Assembly: GCF_963576675.1 (NCBI RefSeq)
Contig: NC_088910.1
Location: forward strand, 27,158,531 to 27,222,530
From: Euphorbia lathyris
Taxonomy: Eukaryota > Streptophyta > Magnoliopsida > Malpighiales > Euphorbiaceae
Direction: 5' to 3'
DNA length: 64,000 bases
A program made the position numbers and the translations under genes. The notes under the pieces were generated by a model that saw nothing but the letters and a program-made list of their open reading frames with translations, searched no databases and was not told where the DNA came from. Below, one piece after another: positions 12,355 to 22,373 of the stretch. Each line of letters opens with the position of its first letter. The stretch's first letter is position 1.

Positions 12355-12761
12355 ATACGACTCGCCATGAGGTGTTACTTTGGATTGAAAAGAACCCCCT
12401 GAAGAAGGATGTGCAGTTTCCTGAGGCGAAAGGTCGAACTAGTTTGGGGCGATATCCTAACAAATATTGCAGGTTCCACAGATTGAACGGCCATGACACG
12501 AACGATTGCTATGAACTGAAGAGGGAGATTGAAAAGCTAATTGAGAGAGGCAAACTGAGTCAATTCGTTAGAAAAGAAACGATTGATGAAAAGGTAACAC
12601 TCCCGCGTGAGGTAGAAGTAAGACCAGAAAAGAAGCAGAAAAAAGGAGTGATTAACGTGATAGCAGGCGGGATCTATGAGCCTCCAACAAAAAGGGCTCG
12701 CCGTGAACAGCGAAAAAGCAACACGAGTAGGGGGGATGCCCTCAATTACTCATTTGCGTGA
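12336..12761 (+). pseudogene. Gypsy gag C-terminus with CHHC zinc motif (broken)
   Basis: This is the shifted-frame continuation of gag. It contains the motif CRFHRLNGHDTNDC (about 12464-12510), a C-x2-H-x4-H-x4-C zinc-binding pattern used by Tat-type elements in place of the usual CCHC knuckle. A basic linker follows. A TGA at 12759-12761 breaks the link to the protease domain, which continues in the same frame. Confidence 0.8.
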
Positions 12762-12785
12762 ATCACGGAGCCGCATGCGGATGCA

Positions 12786-13496
12786 TTGGTGATTACGGTG
12801 GCCATTGAAGGATGGGACGTTAAGCGGGTCCTTATTGATACGGGCAGTTCTTGCAATGTTATTACTCGAACTGCATTCAACAAGTTGGGAATTAACGACG
12901 AGCGAGTGGAACATACGTTCATGGATGTAACTGGTTTTGGAGGTCAATCATCTCAAACAAGTGGACAGGTGGTGTTGGAGACAGAAATGGGCGATAAAAA
13001 TCTAAAATGGCGAGGTGATCTGGAGTTCGCAATTGTTGATCTCCCATTGGCCTATAATATAATTCTGGGGCATCCGTTCCTGTCGGAAACGGAGTCGCTC
13101 ATTTCAATGAAGCATTTGACATTGCATTTGCCAACACACCAAGGGCGAGTCGTTGTTGAGGGAGATCAACTTATATCTCAACAAGCTTATACATTGTCAC
13201 TTGACCCAAAGCCAGATGAAGAGGATAAAGTTGATGAGAAGTTGCCGGCTGAAGCATTAGGAGAAACAGAACTATTCGCCATCTCAAATGACAAGAACGT
13301 ACGGATAGCGGCAGGACTTCCAGAGGAAACGAAGAAAGCCATTACAGAGGTGTTGATCCAATGCGAGTCGGCATTCGTCGCTCCAAATGAAGTGCTGAAG
13401 GGGATAAGCCCAGAAATAGCGACACATCGTTTGAATGTGGACAAAAGTGCAACCCCAGTGCGACAGAAAAAGAGAGGACACGCTCCAGAGCGGTAG
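12786..13496 (+). pseudogene. Gypsy aspartic protease domain
   Basis: The active-site motif LIDTGSSCN lies near 12830-12856, and the downstream ILGHPFL motif completes a retropepsin fold. This enzyme cleaves the Gag-Pol polyprotein. The catalytic Asp-Thr-Gly is intact. The frame continues into RT but is broken by a TAG at 13494-13496. Confidence 0.85.
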
Positions 13497-13514
13497 AAGG
13501 CGATTGAAAAAGCA

Positions 13515-16229
13515 GTGGCGGATTTGCTAAAATCAGATGCAATTCGAGAAGTCACCTATCCGGAGTGGCTAGCCAATGTGGTGCTAGTCAAAAAGCCAAA
13601 TGGAACGTACAGAATGTGCGTAGACTTCAAAGATCTGAATAAAGCTTGTCTGAAGGATATGTATCCGCTACCTAACATTGATATATTGGTAGATGGGACT
13701 GCGGGATTTGAAGCTTTATCGTTCACCGATGTGAAATCCAGTTACCACCAGATACCAATGGAGAAGGCGGATGAGATCAAGACGTCATTCATAACTCATC
13801 AGGCAACTTATTGCTTCAAGGTGATGCCATTTGGACTGAAAAATGCTGGAGCAACCTATCAACGGATGATGAACAAAATATTTTCAGACAAATCAGGCGA
13901 GAACTTCTCGATCTATGTAGATGACATGATCATTAAAAGCAAGAAGATGCAAGACCACCCGCAGGATATTAAAGAAATCCTGGAAGTGCTGATCAAATAT
14001 GGCCTCAAATTGAACCCAGAGAAATGCACATTTGGAGCAAGAGCAGGGAAGTTCCTGGGTTTCATTGTTAGTGGCAAGGGAGTTGAGGCGAATCCTGAGA
14101 AGGTTAAAGCGGTTATGGAGATGAAGACACCGAGGAACATAAGAGAAGTACAGCGACTCAATGGGCGGTTGGTGGCATTAGGGCGGTTCATATCATGCTC
14201 GGCTAGAAGATGTCTACCTTTCTACAATGCTATCAAGAAATCTAAGTCCTTTGAGTGGACGCCGGAGTGCCAAGAGGCATTCGAAGGAATAAAGCGATTA
14301 CTATGTTATCCGCCCTTAATGAGCAGGCCAGAGGATGGAGAAGATTTATTTCTTTACGTATCCGTCACCAGCACGGCGATATGCACCGTGATGGTGCGGG
14401 AAGAAGAAGGGCAACAATATCCAGTGTACTATATGAGCAAAGTCTTGAAGGACGCAGAACTTCGATATTCGAGGTTAGACAAAATGGCCCTCGCAGTGAT
14501 AACCACGGCGGCTAGGTTAAAGCCATACTTTCAGGTGCATACTATCATTGTGAGAACTGGAATTCTAATGCGAAAGGTACTACAGAAACCTGACGCATCC
14601 GGCCGATTAATGGAGTGGTCAATTCGTTTGGGAGAGTTCGATATTCGCTACGAAGGAAGACCAGCTCTAAAAAGTCAAGTACTTGCCGATTTCGTAAATG
14701 AGTTCACGTGGGATGAAGGCGAATGTCCAAAGGCACAAAAAGAAGAGTGGAGTATGTTCACAGATGGAGCATTATCCACAGATGGAGCTGGACTGGGAGT
14801 CGTCATCAAGGGTCCGGATGTTATTCTCCTGTACTATGCGGCAAGGTTAACATTCAAAACTACCAATAATGCCGCGGAGTATGAAGCAATGATATGCGGA
14901 TTGAAGTTGCTTAATGAACTTATGCCAGAAAGAGTGGTAATCTACAGCGACTCTAAACTTATGATAAATCAGATCACAAAAAATTATCTGGTGAAACAGG
15001 AGGATCTGGTCAAGTACCATCAGGTTGTCGGCAGATTGACGCAGGAGTTAACACATAAAGGAGTCGTCTGGGAGATGGTGCATGTTCCAAGAGGCCAGAA
15101 CACAAGGGCTAATGAGTTGGCAAAGGCAGCAGCGAGTAGAGACCCATGGAGTCAAAAGGCATGTAATTTGGAAATAAGGTCGTCACCAGCATTCGAGGCC
15201 GATCAGATTATGGTCATCGAAGAACTAGAAGACGATGAAGATTGGCGGATGCCCATCCGCCACTATCTAGAACATGGAGATTTGCCGGTTGATAAAAGTT
15301 TAGCTAGAAAGCTACTCGGGCAGTCAGCAAGATACTTAATTCGGGATGGAACTTTATACCGGAAATCATATACATGTCCATGGTTGAAATGTATTAGCCG
15401 CAATGAAGGAGACTACGTGCTGCGAGAACTCCATGAAGGAATCTGTGGCGCACATGAAGCATCCGCGGTGTTGGCAAGAAAAGTCAAGTTGATGGGATAT
15501 TATTGGCCAAGGGTGGTGGACGATTCCCAGAAGATGGTAGCAGAATGTCACAGCTGTCAAATCCATACAAATGAAAAGCATGTTCCCGGAGCCGAACAAG
15601 TCACTATAATGACGGCGTGGCCATTCGCGATATGGGGGATCGATATTGTGGGTCCGTTCCCAGAAACAACAAAGAAAAGGAAATACTTGATAGTCGCAGT
15701 TGACCACTTCAGCAAATGGGTAGAAGCAGAGGCAGTAACCGCTCAAACACCTGAGCGAATGATCGAGTTCTTACGAGAGAACATTATCATGCGGTTTGGA
15801 GTCCCACAAACGCTTATAACCGATAATGGAACCCAGTTCAACTGTGTCAAGTTCAAAGCATATTGCAAAAGCATGGGGATCAAGAATCATTTTTCTTCCG
15901 TCAATCATCCCCAGTCGAATGGTATGACAGAGGTTACCAACAGGGCCATGATTCAGGGAATCAAGAAGCGACTAGGTGATAAGAAAACAGGTTGGGCGGA
16001 TGAGATACCTCATATGTTATGGGCATACAAGACCTCTGTAAAGGCAGCAACAGGCGAAACACCTTTCTCGCTGGTTTATGGAGCCGAAGCAGTCCTACCT
16101 GTTGAAATCAAGTCGCCTACAGATCGGGTAATTTATTACTGCGACACTCAAAATCCTATCAACATTAGAGATGCGTTGGATTCTGTTGAAGAACGAAGAG
16201 AAAAAGCTTACATGCGAATGGCAGTGTAG
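13515..16229 (+). pseudogene. Gypsy reverse transcriptase, RNase H and integrase
   Basis: A long open frame of 904 codons. The RT domain has the catalytic YVDD (13914-13925) and the upstream MPFGLKNAGATYQ motif. A Tat-type RNase H follows at about 14750-15140 (FTDGA, NNAAEYEA, YSDSK). Integrase then shows an HHCC zinc region (LHEG, AHEA, CHSC) and an intact D-D-E triad (IDIVGP, TDNGTQF, PQSNGMTE). Together these copy element RNA into DNA and insert it. A TAG at 16227-16229 cuts off the integrase C-terminus. Domains are intact but the polyprotein is broken on both sides, so I call it a pseudogene. Confidence 0.92.
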
Positions 16230-16484
16230 CGCAACAGAATCAAGAAGTATCATGACAGAAGGGTGCGAAAGGTGATAATCAATGAGAGCGACTTGGTCTT
16301 GAAAAAAGCAGATAAAGTACAATCCAGAGAAGGCAAAGGCAAATTAGGCGTCAACTGGATCGGACCATACAGGGTATCCAAGAAATTGGGACCATCAACT
16401 TTTGAGATAGAAGAAATGAGCGGCAAAAAGCTCCTGCGCACCTGGAATCTAGAGAATCTACGCCTATATAAACAGGCCGAGTAG
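16230..16484 (+). pseudogene. Integrase C-terminus of the Gypsy element
   Basis: In the same frame as the preceding domain, beyond the TAG. It contains the G-x-W-x-GPYRV pattern (VNWIGPYRVSKKLGPSTFEI) usual for the tail of plant Gypsy integrases, and ends at TAG 16482-16484. Confidence 0.85.
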
Positions 16485-17113
16485 TTCAGGGAAATGACGA
16501 GTACTCTTTTTCCTTTTATGAGTTTTTTTCCCACTGGGTTTTCTGATAAAAGGTTTTAATGAGGCTTTGATCCCGCACAGTTCATATACCCATGTAACAA
16601 GAAGTCTTTTTTCTTTATCAATAAAGATATTCAATGGTTCCAATTATTCAGTGCGCTACAGTTGAATGCGAATACTTTTCAAAATGATAAAACAAACACA
16701 TAAATGTGTTGTCTACAACAAAAGGGCGGATGCATTATGCATCATTCGCAAAAACCTATGGTTAATCTTAAAAACACATAAATGTGTTGCCTATTAAAGA
16801 AAGGCGGATGCATGATTACGCATCATTCGCAAAACCTTATGATTAACCTTATGATTATTTTTGAAAGAAAAATTATAAGGCATATAATTAAGCGAATAGC
16901 GAGTACTCAAAAAATTGCAAAAAGGGTCTGGCCACCCTAATGAAAACAAAACCAAATTACGAAAAATTACAAGTATGAAGTCGGCAAAAGGCAAGGGTCG
17001 CACATGAAAAATAACAGGCATTAAGGCAACAAAACGGCAAAGCGGCAAATAAAGAAAGTAAATTGATATATACTGGCAGTTTGTTACATACAACAGTTCA
17101 GATATAGATAAAA
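16485..17113. other. Spacer between pol and the antisense ORF of the Gypsy element
   Basis: Non-coding and AT-rich. It holds the tandem repeat described at 16693-16852. Since pol and the antisense ORF converge here, it is the likely site of 3' ends for both transcripts. Confidence 0.6.
16693..16852. repeat. 78-bp tandem duplication with palindromes
   Basis: Two copies with a period of 78 bp. Each contains AACACATAAATGTGTT (a 6-bp stem, first copy 16695-16710, second 16773-16788) and a GCGGATGCAT...TGCATC...CGC inverted stretch. The copies differ slightly. Confidence 0.8.
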
Positions 17114-19434
17114 CTACACTACGGTTTCCTCCCCTTCACCTCTATTGCCCCTTTCACCTTTAGCGGATCCTTCTTCTCCTCTAGTGGGGTGATCTGCTTC
17201 AAGCGAATCCCCAACAATCAGATCAGTAACCGCATCAGAGCGAGGTACCTCTTGTTCAGCGTGAGAAACATCTTGTGGTGCCCATTCTTCTGCGTTCTGA
17301 TCTAGGATCTCACAGCTAATTGGAGAGTCCTGAAAGCTCTGCCAATCTAAGAGGAGTACCTCATCCATATCGGCATCCTCGGCCTCCAGCTTGTCCCATT
17401 TCTCAGCTAAATCCCTTTCAGGGATGGGAACCTTGGGGCGGTTAAGTACTCGATCTGGATGTCCATGCTCGTAAGCTGCATGAATCCGCTCTCCATACCA
17501 ATAGATGCGAGCACTATCTTCAGCTATGATCTCCTCGGCCCTCCTCTTCTGCATCTCCAAAGACTCCTTGGACGAATTTAGATCATCAATGACCTTCTGC
17601 AGCTCATCGGACTTAGCCTGGAGGGATTTGAGAGCTTCCTCCTTCTCGCTCATAGCCTTCTGACAAGCACCTTCAAGGACCTTTACTTTGCCTTGGACAT
17701 CATCAAAAAGCAACTTCTGAGTCGCCAATTCAGTGCCAAGGCTTTCCAACTCTCTAGCTCGTTCAGCATCCCTGCAGAGAGCACCCTCCGCGAAATTGAT
17801 AATCTGCATGTAAGACGATACGCGAATAAAAAGAGCGAATAGAGACATGCGTTTGAAGGATAGAACATAAGTGGAAAGCAATATACCTCTATAGCTCGCT
17901 TCTCAATCCCCTCCATGGCAGTCGGAAGCGGCACCTGTTCGCGCACACGAGAAGCGGAGGGAAGTCGCCCCAGGACATTGCATATGGAAGAAACAATGTC
18001 CCTACAGGAAAAGCTCACGGCTTTACCAAAGGTTCTGGTCCACCATCCGCTGATATCAGGAATCGGCTACAGATACATAAAGAGAAGGGCCAGGAGAGCA
18101 GCGAAAACCGATAAGATAAAATAAATAACGCAAGCAGAGTGAATAAATTATGATACCTCATGGAATGGGGTACCGCCCTTGGCTTTGGACGGAGTGGATG
18201 TAGATGTACCACCGACAGTCAAGGATACGGAGGTATTCTTCTTCCTAGGGCGAGAAGACTCCACATCCACATTACTCTTCCGCTTCCTATTTAAGGGAAG
18301 TTCCTCAGAAACAGAAGCGGGGCCCTGTGAAACGGAAGCAATTGTGGGGGAAGCCGCCTCAACAGAAGGAGTCGCCCCCACAGGAGAATTCGCCCCTACA
18401 ACAGAAGTTGTTCCCTCCATCCGCTTCTTCCTTCTCGCCAGGGCTTTCGTTTCCCGATCTGCAGCGAGTTGAGATAAAGGATCACCCCTGCAAAGGGTTA
18501 AAAGAAATCATCAACTTGGAAATAAGTTAATAGTACCTTGTACAAAAACGCGATAAGGGATATAGACAACGCGATCTCCCTTGCGGTAGGCAATCGCTAC
18601 TCGGCTTCTTAGCATATGGAAGGCCTGATCATATGTCCATACAAAAGGAGGAGTACTCTTCAGGAACTTTATAATAGCGGATTCTTCCTTGCTGGGGTAA
18701 CCAAAGTTCAAACTCTTTACATTGGGACGGCCCCAGCGGCGAAGAAAGTTTGGCTTCCCTTCATGGAACTTAATGAAGAAATAGGACTTATCCCACTCAC
18801 GGATTTTGTTCGACTTCTCATCAAAGCCGTAGTAACCGCTCTGTCGGATGAAAGTAAAGTACTCCCCCGAACTCTTGAAATGATGAAGCTTAGAGAAAAT
18901 CTTGAGCGAGAGGGGAACCTCCAAACAATCCGCCAGAAACTTATCTAGGGTTAAGTCGGCCCATCCATTGGGATGCAGTTGTCCAGGTGCCATTCCATAA
19001 CCACCAAGGATGGAAGCAATCTCATCCGCCAGCGGATACGTAAAACCGCAGATAATCTGGGCGACAAAAATGGTAAAATACCCCTTTGGGTAGTCGCCAG
19101 GCCCTCTATTTTCCCCGGGAATGCTTGTCTCCAGGCCTTGAAGCCAAAGATACTGCTCCCGCAAGTCGTTAATCGTCTCGCGGCAAACTAAGCTTCCGGA
19201 CCTATCCTTTTTCGGCAATAAACGGGGAGTTGGGACAAGTGGTGGAATCAACTTCTTGGGGTCGAAACCTAGGCCCTCATCAGTTGTATTCGCCAGATGG
19301 AGAAAATCGGCGGGATGAGAGTCCGACCTAGGAGAGCTAGTTGAAACTTCATCAACCATCTCCTCGACCTCGTGAGACACCTCGCGATCGTAATTTTCAT
19401 CGAAAGATGCGAAATCAAGTTCAGGGTTCGACAT
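17114..19434 (-). pseudogene. Antisense spliced ORF of the Tat-type Gypsy (gypsy-type 'transposase' domain)
   Basis: On the strand opposite to gag-pol. The likely start is 19434 (MSNPELDF). Inferred exons are 19434-18537, 18487-18157, 18066-17887 and 17803-17114. All introns have GT-AG ends, and junctions 2-3 and 3-4 stay in phase. Junction 1-2 is off by one base, so there is either a frameshift or another splice choice. Exon 1 carries the passage GYGMAPGQLHPNGW and a region like the plant 'putative gypsy-type transposon' domain (Pfam Transposase_28 family, from memory). The last exon is a coiled coil of about 100 residues followed by an acidic tail. Tat-lineage elements such as Grande are known to carry an antisense ORF at this place. 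Its role is unknown. It lies wholly inside the element, so it is not a host gene. Confidence 0.75.
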
Positions 19435-19650
19435 ATCGGGGAAGGGAACGAACAGAAATAAGAAATAGTTGAACGAGCTGCAAGTTACAGAAAGGGAAAA
19501 CTTACATGTGAGAAAGAATACAGAGGTGTTGACGCCGGAGAGGAAATGACGGAGAACGAAAGAACCACTTTTGAATTTTGAATATCCAGACAAAGACGAA
19601 GAGTTGCCTATAACATATAAAAAGACCCTAAAGGGATCTTGCCAAGCTAA

Positions 19651-19662
19651 GGGGGAGGCATG
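19651..19662 (+). promoter_or_regulatory. Polypurine tract of the Gypsy element
   Basis: GGGGGAGGCATG directly precedes the 3' LTR at 19663 and would prime plus-strand DNA synthesis. Confidence 0.65.
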
Positions 19663-20088
19663 TGATGATCCGCGAAGCCAAACCGGGCCGAATCATAAAC
19701 ACGGGCCCAACCTATACTTAGGCCCATGGTTCAAGATCAAATGGGCTCCTAATAAAGGAAGCGGGTAAAGCGAGTAACCACCCCGAAATCCTAACAGGGC
19801 ATTTAACTTCCCACTCAAACAAACGAGACCACGTTTGTGGCCACGAAAGGGACGTGGCATAGAAAGAGTAACCGCCCTCGGCGGTTACCTAGAGATACTT
19901 ATAAAAGAGACAGGAAAGCAAATGGGTAGGTAGGTTCACATTTTTCCCCTCAATACGATTATCAATCTACTAGCCTTCCACATAAAACTGACTTGATCGT
20001 CGGAGAGTTTTCCCGGAGATCATATCTCCGGTTTTGTTTTGCAGGTAACTACGACGAGGACCATCGAATTAAATCCGGCAAGTTATCA
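19663..20088 (+). repeat. Gypsy 3' LTR
   Basis: 426 bp, the same length as the 5' LTR, with about 6 differences by eye. TATA box TATAAAAG is at 19900-19907. It is followed by the target duplication GACTT. Confidence 0.95.
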
Positions 20089-20093
20089 GACTT

Positions 20094-20509
20094 AGATACA
20101 AGAGGATATAAATATCCCCCCTATGCAATTTTCGAAACACACAAAAAAGCCGGGAGAGAGAAAATTTCGACCCACACACTAGAGGACGAGATTATCTACC
20201 GCTTCCTTCTGTTCGATTGATTTTCATCTCTTTCTCTTTATCCTTGATCTTGTGTTGATTAATTATAGACAATCTATTTTGGTTGTTATAAACGGTTGAT
20301 TCTAACTTGATCTTCAATTGTTTTGTTTTGTGCTCGGGAACTCGAAGTAAGAGTTGTGGGCACTTCGTTTGCAACGGTAGATAGAACTTTTGAAAGGTAT
20401 TTCTTTTATCCCTCTTTATATGAAATAACGATTTACGGATCTTGGGTTAATGGAAATAGGTTAAAAATTTTTATATTTCCGCTGCTATACGTTAGCCTAT
20501 TTTCCTTCA
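20094..20509 (+). repeat. Copia 5' LTR, last part
   Basis: This matches the end of the 3' LTR (about 27713-28127) with around ten differences. It contains the LTR TATA box (TATAAATA, 20107-20114), so it holds the transcription start and R-U5 part. It ends TTCA before the primer site. Confidence 0.93.
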
Positions 20510-20510
20510 G

Positions 20511-20522
20511 TGGTATCAGAGC
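20511..20522 (+). promoter_or_regulatory. Primer-binding site (initiator tRNA-Met) of the Copia element
   Basis: TGGTATCAGAGC is the standard plant retrotransposon site complementary to the 3' end of initiator tRNA-Met. It begins one base after the 5' LTR. Confidence 0.92.
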
Positions 20523-20837
20523 CTGCGTTAAATCCGTTATTTCATATATGAAAATTTAGAAGTTTTTCAATCAGGTTGAATAAATATTTATAGTTAGGTT
20601 AATTAACAAAACTGTTTTGATTAATTAGTTCTAAAGATAAATAAATTTTAATTAATTGTTAATTAAAATAGTTTATGCATATGTTCCTAATTATTTCGGT
20701 TGATAATCATTATAACAAAATCTATTAGTTTTATAGTTAGATTGATAAAAGTTAATTTTATTGATTCTAAAGATAAAACGGAAAATCTATAATAGGTTTT
20801 CTTATTTTCTGAAAATCGTTTTGAAACCGTTTTAAAA

Positions 20838-20840
<3 letters not shown>

Positions 20841-20893
<53 letters not shown>
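20841..20893. repeat. (TA)n microsatellite
   Basis: Pure TA dinucleotide run of about 53 bp on the left side of the GC-rich hairpin island. Confidence 0.95.
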
Positions 20894-20897
<4 letters not shown>

Positions 20898-20913
20898 ATT
20901 TAATAAAAAAAAG

Positions 20914-21042
20914 GACAGCAGCTCGGGTCGCGCCTCACGGCGCGACCCGGCTGCTGTCGCACGGTTGCTGTCCCGCGGCGGCTGGCCAGACGCGCTAGGG
21001 CTGCTGCCAAACGGCAGCAGCCGCGTCCTCGGGCCCGGCCCG
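20914..21042. other. GC-rich hairpin cluster between two TA tracts
   Basis: Three strong inverted repeats lie in series. The first is 20914-20958, arms GACAGCAGC plus CGGGTCGCGCC with a 4-nt TCAC loop and one bulged T. The second is 20999-21022, GGCTGCTGCC with an AAAC loop. The third is near 21028-21043, CTCGGGC and its complement with a 3-nt loop. The GC content contrasts sharply with the AT-rich surroundings. Confidence 0.9.
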
Positions 21043-21080
21043 AGACCCACTTATTTTAAAAGCGTTTTAAAATCAGTTTT

Positions 21081-21083
<3 letters not shown>

Positions 21084-21127
<44 letters not shown>
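21084..21127. repeat. (TA)n microsatellite
   Basis: Pure TA run of about 44 bp on the right side of the GC-rich hairpin island. Confidence 0.95.
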
Positions 21128-21130
<3 letters not shown>

Positions 21131-22373
21131 TCAGAAATTAATAGTTTTATATTTTTGATTATCGAATGAAAAGTTTATTTAAAAGTTTGTTTTACCTATT
21201 TGTAAATCAAAAGTATTAAATGAATTAAAATCAAAATAATTGGGACATGCGTAAATTAAAGTTTTGTATAATTGTATTAATCTAAAAGGTTAATATAGAA
21301 GATACGAAACTGTTAGAAGTAAAATTGGATGAAAGTTAATTTGATATGTTAATGTGATTAACCTAAATATTACATAAAGTATTTATGTAATCAACCAATT
21401 AAATTTATTTAATTGAGTCTATGCATGTTTGGAGTTATGGACATATTTGGACCCTCTTTTAGTCTTTTGGTATTTTTGAAATAGGGACTGCGAGTCCTAT
21501 CTTTCTACTATCTATTGTAATTTCTCCTCTCATCTAATTCCCTTCAATTTAATTGAAGTTTTCTTTAGTAGAATAGAAATTAATATGTAATTTCAAGGCG
21601 CCATGGAGAAGACGGAGGACCTAAAGAGAAATATGTAATAGTTAGTATTTCCTTAGGTTTGGCCTTTTATTCCGTCTCTGGCTCGACGGAATAATTTAGA
21701 TGATATGTCCATAACGCCAATGTATGTGTCTGATGTATTCTAAAGCAAATCAAGACTAAGTTAGATTATGAGACTTAAAATAAAAATCCCTCACTAATTA
21801 AAAGTTAAGTAAATAAGCAAGTTATTAAAATCGGTTGCCCCTCCCTAATATTATAATTCAGCCGGCAGTACTGGGAGCCTTTGGGTTGTTGAGCAAACTC
21901 AAGCTTGGGGTCTTATGGTAACACCTGAATTATCGAAAATCATTTTTCATGAATATGGGGTAATACTTAAATTAGATTATGATAATTGGATGAGCAAACT
22001 CATGTTGTCATAAACTAATGGGCAATATGGTTGGGATTAATATGAATAGCATATTAGTTACTAATGTGGTTAGTAACCCAATAACCTAGGAATCACATTA
22101 AAGATGTGATTGATTACATGAATCTACCTAACAAATGAGACTAGCTTGTTGAGCAAACTCAAGGCGAAATCTCAGGAGTTAGGATCCTAGCTCACTAAAG
22201 GATTTGTGAAATTCTTCGAATTAATATGGAGGGATATTAATTTGGAAAAATAGTGGGAGCAATCTAAAATAAACAAAAGGCCTATAATTTTAGATTGATG
22301 TATTTTAAAGCAAATGAATAACGTACGTTTACTCTTTCTCACTCTCAGGTTATATTATAACACTCTTAAAATC

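Larger units (their letters stand above)
10368..20088 (+). mobile_element. Ty3/Gypsy retrotransposon, Tat type, inserted in the Copia 5' LTR
   Basis: Length is 9721 bp with 426-bp LTRs at both ends (10368-10793 and 19663-20088), flanked by GACTT (10363-10367 and 20089-20093). By eye the two LTRs differ at 6 positions, about 1.4%. The order is gag, protease, RT, RNase H, integrase, then a spacer with tandem repeats, then a large antisense ORF before the 3' LTR. The CHHC zinc motif after gag and the antisense ORF point to the Tat lineage. Five in-frame stops and one frameshift make this copy defective. Confidence 0.95.
20523..22373 (+). other. Long untranslated leader of the Copia element
   Basis: About 1.85 kb between the primer site and the gag ATG without coding capacity. 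It holds two TA microsatellites flanking a GC-rich hairpin cluster (20841-21127) and three copies of a small hairpin motif. The ORFs reported on the reverse strand across the TA tracts are low-complexity artefacts. Confidence 0.75.

Noticed and set aside
17114..19593. Reverse-strand ORFs as host genes with a coiled coil
   Set aside because: They lie fully between the pol gene and the 3' LTR of the Gypsy element and fit its known antisense ORF.
20323..20559. ORF repeated at 27940-28221
   Set aside because: Both copies are LTR sequence of the Copia element and non-coding.
20687..21050. Reverse-strand ORFs with Tyr-Ile repeats
   Set aside because: Translations of the TA microsatellites.
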